A stretch of 64,000 bases of DNA from Pseudomonas neuropathica (lineage in GTDB: Bacteria > Pseudomonadota > Gammaproteobacteria > Pseudomonadales > Pseudomonadaceae): contig NZ_JACOPX010000003.1 in assembly GCF_015461835.1 (NCBI RefSeq), positions 124,001 to 188,000 on the forward strand. The letters run 5' to 3'. The notes below the pieces were generated by a model. It had not been told where the DNA came from. It saw only the letters and a list, made by a program, of their open reading frames with translations, and made no database searches. This document shows positions 19,818 to 28,305 of the stretch, piece by piece. Position numbers and translations under genes: made by a program. Position 1 is the stretch's first letter; each line of letters starts with the position of its first letter.

Positions 19818-19893
19818 CGCACGGAGTGGCTCGATGCTACTCCCTCCTACCTGTCTAATTCCTGTATAACGCTGTAATAATTTGTCTGTTTAC

Positions 19894-19909
19894 CGGACAT
19901 TTTTTTCAC
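19894..19909 (+). promoter_or_regulatory. Candidate ColR-binding site before orf222-inaA
   Basis: CGGACATTTTTTTCAC fits YYNASNNYTTTTTCAC with one mismatch (G at the second Y). It lies 70 bases before the methyltransferase gene, whose homologue is a known ColR target. The AT-rich sequence around it could contain the promoter. Confidence 0.6.
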
Positions 19910-19978
19910 AAATGGATGACCTGACGCTGACACGCCGCTCCTTAAGGTGGTGTCATCAGCAATTCAGGAGTCCAGGTG

Positions 19979-20647
19979 ATGGCCGGTCCGATCAAACTCG
20001 ATTTTTCCGAGAAGTACGACGATCAACACGCGCAGAAATACCTGCGCAAGCACAAAGAAAGCCTTGGACGGCGTCTCTCCCATTGGCGTGACGAACAGCT
20101 GGCCCGCAAGGCGCTGGCGTCGGTGGGTGAACCGGGACTGGTGCTGGATCTGCCTTGCGGTGCCGGGCGTTTCTGGCCCTTGTTGGGCGAAAAGGCCAAC
20201 CGGGTGATTATCGGCGCGGACAATTCCGAGTCGATGATCAAGACGGCAATGCAGTCGCAACCGGCCGATGTGGTGAAACGGGTACAACCCTTGCACACCT
20301 CTGCCTTCGATATTGCCTTGCCTGACAACGCCGTCGACAGCATTTTCTGCATGCGTCTGCTCCACCACATCGGTGAAGCCGAGCATCGCCGGGCGATTCT
20401 GCGCGAATTCGAGCGCGTTACCCGGGACAGTGTGATCGTTTCGCTGTGGGTTGATGGCAATTTCAAAGCCTGGAAACGCCAGCGAGCCGAGCGCAACCGT
20501 GACAAACGCGAGTATCAGAATCGCTTTGTGTTACCGGCCGCTACGGTGGAAAAGGAGTTCGAGGAAGCAGGTTTTCGGATTCAGGAACAACTGGACTTTA
20601 TTCCGCTCTACGCCATGTGGCGGGTTTACGTATTACGCAAGAGGTAA
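19979..20647 (+). CDS. Class I SAM methyltransferase (Orf222 of the ColRS locus)
   Basis: Exactly 222 residues, the same as the orf222 product described downstream of colRS in P. fluorescens. The SAM-binding motif is LVLDLPCGAGRFWPLLG (about residues 56-72) and a second landmark is SIFCMRLLHHIGEAEHRRA. The methyl acceptor is not known; association with the inaA kinase gene and ColRS points to lipopolysaccharide. The ATG at 19979 is preferred to a GTG one codon earlier; CAGGAG lies upstream. Four bases separate it from inaA, so they form one operon. Confidence 0.88.
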   Translation: MAGPIKLDFSEKYDDQHAQKYLRKHKESLGRRLSHWRDEQLARKALASVGEPGLVLDLPCGAGRFWPLLGEKANRVIIGADNSESMIKTAMQSQPADVVKRVQPLHTSAFDIALPDNAVDSIFCMRLLHHIGEAEHRRAILREFERVTRDSVIVSLWVDGNFKAWKRQRAERNRDKREYQNRFVLPAATVEKEFEEAGFRIQEQLDFIPLYAMWRVYVLRKR

Positions 20648-20651
20648 CAGG

Positions 20652-21368
20652 ATGGCAGTGCAATTTGCAGCAGAAACGGATGTCGCTCCGCAAGATCGCT
20701 TTGACTTTTACTGGAACCAGCGCGGCGAGTGGGTGGAAGAACCCAATGTTCGACGGGGCGGGGAAAGTGGCGTGCAAAGGGTCGTGGGGCGCGATGGTCA
20801 ACTGCTGTATGCCAAGCGCCAGACCGGTCACATCTATCGCAGTTGGTTGCATCCTTTTGGCCGTCCTACTGTTTTGCGTGAACTTGATGCGCTGACCGGC
20901 GTGAGCAAGCTCGGTGTGCGTGTGCCGCAAATCGTTTTCTGCGGCGCTCAGCCTGATCCGCAGCACAAATGGCGCGCTCTGCTGGTCACCAAGTCCCTGG
21001 ACGGTTTCCAGGAACTGGAACATTGGCTGGCGGCTGCCGGCGGTCGCGATCAGTGCGGTGATATGGTTTATGAGCGCGTGCTCAAGGACCTCGCCGAGAA
21101 CCTGGCGCGCATGCACAAGGGCCGTTGGCAGCACAGCTGCATCTACATCAAACACGTGTTTGTGCGTGTGACGGGCGAAGGCGAGTCGGCCAAGGTCGAA
21201 GTCGCGTTGATCGATCTGGAGAAATGCCGCCAGCGTCTGACCGCCTATCGCGCCGCTTCCCACGACATGAAGCAATTGCGCCGCCACTCGTCGTTCCGCG
21301 ACGCGGACTGGAAAAAACTCGTCTACTTTTATGAGACGGCGTTTGGCAGCGCTATCAAAGGTTTATAG
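20652..21368 (+). CDS. inaA: InaA-like lipopolysaccharide kinase
   Basis: A 238-residue protein of the Kdo/WaaP kinase family (eukaryotic-kinase-like fold). Landmarks: LLYAKRQTG (Lys for ATP), HKGRWQHSCIYIKHVFV (catalytic-loop region, with LARMHKG before it) and VALIDLEKCRQRL (metal-binding Asp in the DFG-equivalent position). Such enzymes phosphorylate sugars of the LPS core. AGG lies close to the ATG. It forms an operon with orf222 and probably the following small gene (2-base gap), under ColR control as judged by the upstream site. Confidence 0.9.
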   Translation: MAVQFAAETDVAPQDRFDFYWNQRGEWVEEPNVRRGGESGVQRVVGRDGQLLYAKRQTGHIYRSWLHPFGRPTVLRELDALTGVSKLGVRVPQIVFCGAQPDPQHKWRALLVTKSLDGFQELEHWLAAAGGRDQCGDMVYERVLKDLAENLARMHKGRWQHSCIYIKHVFVRVTGEGESAKVEVALIDLEKCRQRLTAYRAASHDMKQLRRHSSFRDADWKKLVYFYETAFGSAIKGL

Positions 21369-21370
21369 CG

Positions 21371-21598
21371 ATGAAACTAGAAATTGCACGAGGTTTGTTT
21401 TTGGTTGGAGCCTTGGCAGTTGCGTCATTGGCGGTGGCTGCCTGGGAGCAGCCCCGCATGCAGGTAGTGGGCTCGTCCGTAGACGACGCCCACTGCGCAG
21501 TCCCACGGGTGGCAAAAGCCTCCGTGGCGACCAAACCCGATCATGATCTGTTGTTGTTCATGTTCGGACTTTCTCAAGGGATGAGGCCGCAGAGTTGA
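21371..21598 (+). CDS. Small membrane-anchored or exported protein
   Basis: A 75-residue protein with an N-terminal hydrophobic segment (residues 8-24, LFLVGALAVASLAVAAW) and a short polar part with one Cys. It begins two bases after inaA and is followed by a strong terminator, so it is the last gene of the orf222-inaA operon. I do not recognise a family. Its position suggests a role in the envelope. Confidence 0.7.
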   Translation: MKLEIARGLFLVGALAVASLAVAAWEQPRMQVVGSSVDDAHCAVPRVAKASVATKPDHDLLLFMFGLSQGMRPQS

Positions 21599-21616
21599 AC
21601 CGATTGAAGCCCACAT

Positions 21617-21648
21617 AAAAGGCCTCGCAGTTGCGAGGCCTTTTTTTA
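21617..21648 (+). terminator. Terminator of the orf222-inaA operon
   Basis: The stem AAAGGCCTCGCA / TTGCGAGGCCTTT is followed by a run of seven T. Confidence 0.93.
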
Positions 21649-21655
21649 TGCAAGA

Positions 21656-21727
21656 TCAAAAGATCGCAGCCTTCGGCAGCTCCTACATGGATCGGTGTAG
21701 GAGCTGCCGAAGGCTGCGATCTTTTGC
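21656..21727. repeat. REP-type palindrome, family A
   Basis: Inverted arms AAAGATCGCAGCCTTCGGCA / TGCCGAAGGCTGCGATCTTT with CTCCTACA next to the loop. It lies between the convergent inaA operon and mexW. Confidence 0.92.
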
Positions 21728-21729
21728 TT

Positions 21730-24700
21730 TCAAGGCTTATCGGGTTTCGCCAGCAAGGTGTAAACGCACGGCAGCACAAACAGCGTAAACAACGTGCCAA
21801 TCGACATCCCCGTGGCAATCACCATGCCGATATCAAAACGGCTGACCGCGCCGGCACCCGTGGCGAGAATCAACGGCACCATGCCAAACACCATCGCCGC
21901 CGTGGTCATCAATACCGGTCGTAAACGAATCGCTGCCGCTTCCTCAACGGCTTCACGCGCCGTCAGGCCTTTATCCTTGCGCAACTGGTTGGCGAACTCG
22001 ACGATCAGAATCCCGTGTTTACTGATCAGCCCGATCAGCGTCACCAGCCCGACCTGGGTATAGATGTTCATGCTCGACCAGCCGAGGAACAGCGGTATCA
22101 GCGCGCCGCAGATCGACAACGGCACTGTCACCAGAATCACCAGCGGATCGCGGAAGCTTTCGAACTGCGCCGCCAGCACCAGAAAGATAATCGCCAGCGC
22201 CAGCGCGAAGGTTACCCACAGGGCACTGCCTTCCTGCACGAACTGGCGTGAGGCGCCGCCGTAGTCGAAAGCAAACCCGGCCGGTGCTTCCTCGCGGGCA
22301 ATCTGCAACACGGTGTCGATAGCTTCACCCATGCTCACCAACGGGAAGCCGGAGATCTTTGCGGCGTTAAGTTGCTGGAACTGATTGAGCTGGCGCGGTC
22401 GTGCGCGGTCGCTGACCTTGATCAGCGTCGACAGCGGCAATAACTCGCCCTGAGTGTTTTTCACGTAGTAGTTGTTCAGCCAGTCCGGGTTATCGCGATA
22501 GGGGCGCTCGACCTGGGCAATGACCTTATAGCTGCGCCCATCAATGGTGAAGCGGTTGATTTCCGCCTCGCCCAACAGCGTCGCCAGCGTGCCGCCGAGA
22601 TCCTGCATCGACACGCCCATCTGCGCTGCTTTGGCGCGGTCAATATCGACCACCACCTCGGGTTTGTCGAACGCCAGATCGAGATCGACGAAGGCGAACT
22701 TGCCCGACTCCATTGCACGTTTTTTGATCCGGTCTGCCACTTGCAGCAGTAGTTCATAGTCGTTGGCGGTGTTGACCACGAACTCGAACGGCAGGCCTTC
22801 ACCGGTGCCGGGCAGGGAGGGCAGGTTGAAACCGAAAATCTGCAGGCCGGGGATGGCACCCAGTTTGCCTTGTACCTCGGGGAGGATTTGCATCTGCGTG
22901 CGACTGCGCTCATTCCACGGCTTGAGCAGGAAGCCGCCGATCCCCGCCTGTACACCGTTGTAGCCGTTGATCTGGAACGACGAGTAGTACTCCGGGAACT
23001 CCTTGAAGATTTTGATGAACTCGTCGGTGTAGGTGCTCAGGTAATCGAGGTTGGTTGGCTGCGGCGCAGTGGCCATCATGAAAATGATGCCCTGATCTTC
23101 GTCCGGGGCCAGTTCCGATTTGGTGAACTTGAGGAACACCGGGATCAGGCACAACACGATGACTGCGAACACGAGCACCACCGGCCGCGTGTTCAGCGTG
23201 CCGTGCAGCATGCTCTGATAGCGGCGCTTGAGGCCGTCAAAAATGCGGTCGAGGCGATGCGCGAGGCCGCTGGGATTTTCCTCGTGGCGCAGCAAAAACG
23301 CGCACATCATCGGCGACAGGGTCAGGGCGACAATCCCGGAGATCACCACGGCGCCGGCGAGGGTCAGCGCAAACTCCTTGAACAACGCTCCGGTCAGCCC
23401 GGTGAGGAAACCGATCGGCGCATACACCGCCGCCAGGGTGATGGTCATCGACACCACCGGCATGGCGATTTCCCGTGCGCCTTCCAGCGCCGCATCAAAC
23501 GGCGTCTTGCCTTCCTCGATATGCCGGTGAATGTTTTCCACCACGACAATCGCATCGTCCACCACCAGACCGATGGCGAGCACCATCGCCAGCAGCGTCA
23601 GCAGGTTCATCGAGTAGCCCATCATCTGCATGAAGAACATCACGCCGATCATCGACAGCGGAATGGTCACCACCGGGATTAGCACTGAGCGCAATGCGCC
23701 GAGGAACAGGAACACCACGACGATGACGATCAGCACCGCCTCGAACAGGGTTTTTACCACTTCATCGATCGAGGCCTGAATGAACAGCGTGGCGTCGTAG
23801 GCGATCTCGCTTTTCAGGTTCGGCGGCAGTTGCGCTTCCAGCTCGGGCATCAGCTTGCGCACTTCCTTGATCACATCCAGCGGGTTGGCGCCCGGGGTGG
23901 CCTTGATGCCGATGTACACCGACGGCGTGCCGCCAAACGAGCTGATCGAATCGTAGTTTTCCGCGCCCATTTCCACCCGCGCGACATCACTCAGCAACAC
24001 GCGGCTGTCGCCACTGACCTTGAGCGGAATCGCCGCGAAGGCTTCAGCGGATTTCAGTTCGGTGTTGGCGTTGATGCTGGTGACCACATACTCGCCTTTC
24101 ACTTCGCCGGCGGCGGAGAGGAAGTTGTACTGGCGCACGGCGTTGGTCACATCGCTGGCGCTGAGGCCGAAACCGGCGAGTTTCACCGGGTCGAGCCACA
24201 AGCGCATGGCGAACACCTGATTGCCGAGAATCTCCGCCTCGGCCATGCCCGGCAAGGTCGCCAGTTTTGGCTGGATCACCCGTGACAGGTAGTCGGTGAT
24301 TTGCGGGTTGCTCAAGTCCTTGCTGAAGAAACTGATGTACATCAGCGCCGACGCGTCGGCGGACTCCTTGCTCAGTACCGGGTCTTCGGCGTCCTGTGGC
24401 AGCTTGTTTTTCACCTCGTTGGCTTTGGCCAGCAGTTCGGTGAACAAACGGTCGGTGTTGGAGCCGATGCGCGCGTAGATCGAGATCACCGAGAAGTTCT
24501 GCCGGCTGACCGAAGTCATGTAGTCGATGCCCTCGGCGCTGGCGAGGCTCTGCTGCATCGGCTGGGTGATGTAGCCCTGAATGGTTTCGGCGTTGGCTCC
24601 GGGATAAGCGGTGGTCACCGTGATCAGGGCGTTTTCCATTTGCGGGTACTGGCGCAGCGGCAACTTGCTCCAGGCCTGAAAGCCCAGCAGCACAATCAAC

Positions 24701-24756
24701 AGGCTGACCACGGTGGCGAGCACCGGGCGGCGGATGAACGGATCAGTAAAAGCCAT
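21730..24756 (-). CDS. mexW: RND efflux pump inner-membrane transporter (MexW-like)
   Basis: A 1008-residue HAE1-family RND transporter with the 12-helix layout and two large periplasmic loops. The proton-relay Asp pair is in LAIGLVVDDAIVVVENIHR (helix 4) and FIRRPVLATV starts the first helix. The start at 24756 (MAFTDPFIRRP) is chosen; longer in-frame extensions are not credible. Gene order next to the colRS block and to the imelysin genes matches PA4374-PA4375 (mexVW) as I remember; MexVW exports fluoroquinolones, tetracycline, chloramphenicol and others using OprM. No outer-membrane channel gene is nearby here either. Confidence 0.88.
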   Translation of the reverse strand: MAFTDPFIRRPVLATVVSLLIVLLGFQAWSKLPLRQYPQMENALITVTTAYPGANAETIQGYITQPMQQSLASAEGIDYMTSVSRQNFSVISIYARIGSNTDRLFTELLAKANEVKNKLPQDAEDPVLSKESADASALMYISFFSKDLSNPQITDYLSRVIQPKLATLPGMAEAEILGNQVFAMRLWLDPVKLAGFGLSASDVTNAVRQYNFLSAAGEVKGEYVVTSINANTELKSAEAFAAIPLKVSGDSRVLLSDVARVEMGAENYDSISSFGGTPSVYIGIKATPGANPLDVIKEVRKLMPELEAQLPPNLKSEIAYDATLFIQASIDEVVKTLFEAVLIVIVVVFLFLGALRSVLIPVVTIPLSMIGVMFFMQMMGYSMNLLTLLAMVLAIGLVVDDAIVVVENIHRHIEEGKTPFDAALEGAREIAMPVVSMTITLAAVYAPIGFLTGLTGALFKEFALTLAGAVVISGIVALTLSPMMCAFLLRHEENPSGLAHRLDRIFDGLKRRYQSMLHGTLNTRPVVLVFAVIVLCLIPVFLKFTKSELAPDEDQGIIFMMATAPQPTNLDYLSTYTDEFIKIFKEFPEYYSSFQINGYNGVQAGIGGFLLKPWNERSRTQMQILPEVQGKLGAIPGLQIFGFNLPSLPGTGEGLPFEFVVNTANDYELLLQVADRIKKRAMESGKFAFVDLDLAFDKPEVVVDIDRAKAAQMGVSMQDLGGTLATLLGEAEINRFTIDGRSYKVIAQVERPYRDNPDWLNNYYVKNTQGELLPLSTLIKVSDRARPRQLNQFQQLNAAKISGFPLVSMGEAIDTVLQIAREEAPAGFAFDYGGASRQFVQEGSALWVTFALALAIIFLVLAAQFESFRDPLVILVTVPLSICGALIPLFLGWSSMNIYTQVGLVTLIGLISKHGILIVEFANQLRKDKGLTAREAVEEAAAIRLRPVLMTTAAMVFGMVPLILATGAGAVSRFDIGMVIATGMSIGTLFTLFVLPCVYTLLAKPDKP

Positions 24757-24769
24757 GGGGATTCCTTGA

Positions 24770-25918
24770 TCAGTCGGCGCGCGGCGGACTGTTCTGCTCG
24801 CCGAGGGTCTTGTCGTCGCTGATGGCGATGTGGGCACCGTTGTCCAGTTTGATCTGGCCAGCCGTCACTACTTGTTCGCCACTTTGCACGCCCTTTTTGA
24901 TCATCACCAGGCCATCGCGGCGTTCACCGGTTTCGATGAAGCGGCGTTCGGCGATCAGCACCGGTTGGCCCTTGTCGTCCTTTTCGACGCTGCCGTCTTC
25001 GGCTTTCTTTTGCCCGACCACGTAGATCGAGTTGCCGTAGAGGGTGTAGGTGATCGCGCTCTCCGGCACGACAATGTGTTTCTGTGGATCCGGCAGCAAT
25101 ACCTCGAGGCTGGCGAACATGCCCGGGAGCAATTTGCCGTCGGGGTTGGCCAGCGTGGCGCGAACCAGAATGTTGCGCGTTGTGCTTTCGACGATCGGGT
25201 TGATCGCGCTGATCTTGCCGGCGAAGTTTTGCTTGGGATACGCGGCGACAGCGATCTGCACAGGCTGACCGATGGCCAGTTTCGGCACCGATTGTTCGGG
25301 CAGGTAGAAGTCGGCGTAGAGGCTGCTCAGATCTTGCAGCGTGGCGATTTTGCTGCCGCTGGCGAGGTAGTCGCCGACGTCGACCTGACGGATGCCGATG
25401 GTGCCGCTGAACGGTGCGAGGATGCGTTTTTTCGCCAGCGAAGCGTTGAGCTGATTGACCGTGGCCTTGTTCTTTTGCAGAACGGCAGAGAGCCGGTCGT
25501 ACTCGCCTTTGGAGATGGCGCGGCTGTCGACCAGTTGCGCGCCACGACCGAAGTCCAGTTGCGCCAGCCCGAGATCAGCCTTGGCGGTTTCCAGCAGGGC
25601 GGTTTCGACGCCACTGTCGAGTTGCAGCAAGGGTTGCCCGGCCTTGACCTTCTGTCCGGACTCGAACTTGAGTTCGGTAACGGTGCCGGCGACTTCCAGG
25701 CTCAGCTCGACACCTTGCAGCGCCTTGAGAGAGCCGACGGTGGGCAAACGCATCTGCCACGGCTGCTCGGTGGCATTGGCCACGGCAACGCTGATCGGCG
25801 GTTTCGGCTTGGAAAAGCCCTGGATCATTGTGTAGATCGAAAAGGCTTTGTATCCGCCCAGCACCAGGACGATCAACAAAACAACACCCAACATGATCAG
25901 CATGCGGCGACGCAGCAT
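24770..25918 (-). CDS. mexV: RND efflux periplasmic adaptor (MexV-like)
   Basis: A 382-residue membrane-fusion protein. It begins with a membrane anchor (residues 6-30), not a lipobox. The lipoyl/barrel-sandwich halves are GTVTELKFESGQKVKAGQPL and KRILAPFSGTIGIRQVDVGD, with a short coiled-coil hairpin between them and the beta-barrel (LYADFYLPEQSV) after. It links the RND transporter to the outer-membrane channel. It lies 13 bases upstream of mexW, so the two are co-transcribed. Confidence 0.88.
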   Translation of the reverse strand: MLRRRMLIMLGVVLLIVLVLGGYKAFSIYTMIQGFSKPKPPISVAVANATEQPWQMRLPTVGSLKALQGVELSLEVAGTVTELKFESGQKVKAGQPLLQLDSGVETALLETAKADLGLAQLDFGRGAQLVDSRAISKGEYDRLSAVLQKNKATVNQLNASLAKKRILAPFSGTIGIRQVDVGDYLASGSKIATLQDLSSLYADFYLPEQSVPKLAIGQPVQIAVAAYPKQNFAGKISAINPIVESTTRNILVRATLANPDGKLLPGMFASLEVLLPDPQKHIVVPESAITYTLYGNSIYVVGQKKAEDGSVEKDDKGQPVLIAERRFIETGERRDGLVMIKKGVQSGEQVVTAGQIKLDNGAHIAISDDKTLGEQNSPPRAD

Positions 25919-26012
25919 ATTTCCAGTTCCTTGGATAAATCAGGTGAGACAGGCGGGCACATTACTCCGAGTACAGGGGGGATTCCAACTGGCAGTTCTT
26001 ACAGGGGGGCGC

Positions 26013-26090
26013 AAAAAGATCGCAGCCTGCGGCAGTTCCTGCAGAGGAGTGCATTCCAATGTAGGAGCTGCCGCAGACCGCGATCTTTTA
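26013..26090. repeat. REP-type palindrome, family A (imperfect)
   Basis: Arms AAAGATCGCAGCCTGCGGCA and TGCCGCAGACCGCGATCTTT around a 30-base centre; the arms differ at some bases. It lies between the DUF1513 gene and mexV. Confidence 0.85.
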
Positions 26091-26098
26091 AGGCAGTT

Positions 26099-27199
26099 TT
26101 ACGCCATCAAATGCAGATGGTTGTCCCAGAGCCCCGTCGGTAATTCCAGTGGCTTGGCCAGCAGCTCATCCTGACGGCAATCGTAGTAACGGCAACGTCC
26201 TTGCCCGGAGGTCACGACAAAACCGTCCTTCACCGCACCCACACCCGCGCAATCGGGCAACGGCGCATCGAGGCGCACCTCGCCACTGTCCAGATCCCAG
26301 ATAAAGAAGCGGTTGCCACGCGGCGCCGTCAGCGCAACCAGGCGCAAGTCGCTGTGCACCGCAACACTGGCGGTGTAATGCCCCATCGACTGCAACTGAT
26401 GCTCCGGCACCGGGAACGCCACGAACGGCTGCCCCGGACGCTTGATCGCCAGCAACTCCGAACGCTCATGCGAGGCGCCCATGAACTGCTGACCGGCGAC
26501 GATGGTGCCGTCGCTGGCGATGCCCAGATGGCGCACGCTGTTCATCTGCTGGGTGAGGGTTTCCTTGCTCAGCAACGTGCCGTCGCGCTGCATCAAGACC
26601 AGGCTCGGCTCCATGGCGTTGAGGTTCATGTCGACGCGGCTTTCTGCCTCGGTACGAATCCCGCCATTGGCCACCACCAGCGTTTCGCCATCGGGCATCC
26701 ACGACACCTGATGCGGGCCGAGACCGTGGGTAGAAATCTCGCCGGTGTGCACCAGCCGTTCGCCTTCGAACTTGTATACACCGAGCAAACCACGGCCAGG
26801 ATCGGTCGTGTCGTTCTCGGTGGCGTACAGGTATTCGCCGTCCTTGTGCACCACGGCGTGGCCGTAGAAGTGCCGGTTCGGCTGCGAGGTCACGGTCTGC
26901 AGCAACTTACCGTCGCGCAGGTCGATCAGGTAGCTTTCGGTGCCCGGACGACGGGCGACGAACAGCGCGATTGGCTGCGTCGGGTGGTTGATGATGTCGT
27001 GGCAACGCTGGCCGACTTCGGTGGCGAACACCCGCGTGCCATCCAGCCGATAGCCGACGGCGTAGTGCTTGCCGTCGGTGTCGTCGCGCGCCGACAGCAA
27101 CAGCGGGCTCTGATCCTTGCGTTTGAACAGCGTCCAGCCGCCCAGCGTCACTGCTCCCAGCAGTGCACTACCTAAAGTCAGAACCTGACGTCGCAGCAT
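26099..27199 (-). CDS. DUF1513 family protein, probable Tat-exported beta-propeller
   Basis: A 366-residue protein. The N-terminus MLRRQVLTLGSALLGAVTLG is a twin-arginine-like signal. The mature part shows repeating WD-like strands (HYAVGYRLDGTRVFATE, GEYLYATENDTTDPGRG, VSWMPDGETLVVANGG), as in DUF1513/COG3490. The ATG at 27199 has GAGGG 9 bases upstream and is preferred to one five codons earlier. It is the last gene of a set with a di-heme oxidoreductase and an imelysin, a grouping linked to iron uptake. The exact role is unknown. Confidence 0.87.
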   Translation of the reverse strand: MLRRQVLTLGSALLGAVTLGGWTLFKRKDQSPLLLSARDDTDGKHYAVGYRLDGTRVFATEVGQRCHDIINHPTQPIALFVARRPGTESYLIDLRDGKLLQTVTSQPNRHFYGHAVVHKDGEYLYATENDTTDPGRGLLGVYKFEGERLVHTGEISTHGLGPHQVSWMPDGETLVVANGGIRTEAESRVDMNLNAMEPSLVLMQRDGTLLSKETLTQQMNSVRHLGIASDGTIVAGQQFMGASHERSELLAIKRPGQPFVAFPVPEHQLQSMGHYTASVAVHSDLRLVALTAPRGNRFFIWDLDSGEVRLDAPLPDCAGVGAVKDGFVVTSGQGRCRYYDCRQDELLAKPLELPTGLWDNHLHLMA

Positions 27200-27213
27200 G
27201 GCACTTGCCCTCA

Positions 27214-28278
27214 TCAGTCACCGTCGTTGGCGTTGAAGCCCAGTTGGATGCCCAGCGCCTTGGCCAGTTCGCCTTCGTGCAGACGATGGACGACGTTGAG
27301 GCTGTCGTAGATGTCGTTCAGTTGCTGACGACCGGCGTCGTCTTCGAGCATTTCGCCGAGCGAACGCTGAGTGCTGTCGAACAGTTTCAGCGAAGCGGCG
27401 TAGGCTGCGTCGATCTTGTCGGCCAATGGCTTCTGATCGCTTGGCAGCAGGCTGCGCAGGCCTTTGTTGTCGACGCCTTCCCAGACGGTTTTGGCAGCGG
27501 CGAGGCTGGCTTCCAGTGCGGTCAGCGAGGACTGGCTGCGCCAGGCATCGGCCTGGAACGGTTGAGGCACGCCTTTGCTCTGACGGCCCATTGGCGTGCC
27601 GAGTTTTTTCTTCAGAGTGTCCAGCGCAGTGACTTGCACACGCAGCAGATCGGCGATCGCTTCGTGGGAGTCGGCGTAGCGCTGGTTGGGGAACTTGGTC
27701 ATCTGCGCGAGCATGCCGTCAGTGTTGTTCCAGCCCTGCAGAATCTCTTCGGCCAGTTGCTTCTGTCGTTCGCCAATGGCGATCAGCAGTGGGCAGTACT
27801 TGGCTTTCTGCTCGGCGTTGGCCACGTCAGGCTTGGCGTCGAACAGGATGTACTCGTACGCCGACAGACCTTGAACGACTACGCTCGATTTGGCCAGGGC
27901 TGCGGCGTCGATCTGCGGCTGCGCGACGACCAATTGCTCGACCTGACGGCCGACGAGGTTCTTCTTGTCCGGCCAGAACTGTACTTGCCACGAACGGTTG
28001 CCCTCGGCCAGCGGGCCGATCAGCAGCGGTTGCAGCTCGGCCCAGGCTTTCTGTGCGTGCAGGAAGTCGGCGCGGGCGGTTTCCAGGGTTTCCTTGCCCT
28101 GGCAATAGGCGAGGGCGCTGACCGCCAGTTGCTTGTCGGCCTCGACCCAACGGGTGTAGGTCGGCAGGATCACCGATTTGGCGATGGCCGCCGACGTGAC
28201 CGCTTGCGGATCCTGTGGCGAGCAGGCGCCGAGGGCGAGCGCGGCAAGGCTGGTGAACAGTAGCTTGGGACGGAACAT
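27214..28278 (-). CDS. Imelysin-family lipoprotein with altered motif
   Basis: A 354-residue periplasmic protein. The lipobox is LALGAC, with Cys19 as the lipid site. The imelysin/peptidase M75 fold covers the rest. The family motif G-x-H-x-x-E, seen in the paralogue at 30008, reads GLSAYEYILFDAK here, so the His is Ser. This matches the IrpA-like proteins, which are iron-regulated and thought to bind ligands rather than cleave peptides. The stop shares one base with the possible upstream start of the DUF1513 gene. Confidence 0.87.
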   Translation of the reverse strand: MFRPKLLFTSLAALALGACSPQDPQAVTSAAIAKSVILPTYTRWVEADKQLAVSALAYCQGKETLETARADFLHAQKAWAELQPLLIGPLAEGNRSWQVQFWPDKKNLVGRQVEQLVVAQPQIDAAALAKSSVVVQGLSAYEYILFDAKPDVANAEQKAKYCPLLIAIGERQKQLAEEILQGWNNTDGMLAQMTKFPNQRYADSHEAIADLLRVQVTALDTLKKKLGTPMGRQSKGVPQPFQADAWRSQSSLTALEASLAAAKTVWEGVDNKGLRSLLPSDQKPLADKIDAAYAASLKLFDSTQRSLGEMLEDDAGRQQLNDIYDSLNVVHRLHEGELAKALGIQLGFNANDGD

Positions 28279-28305
28279 GTCGGGCTCCCGATTCTTTTTC
28301 AGTGT

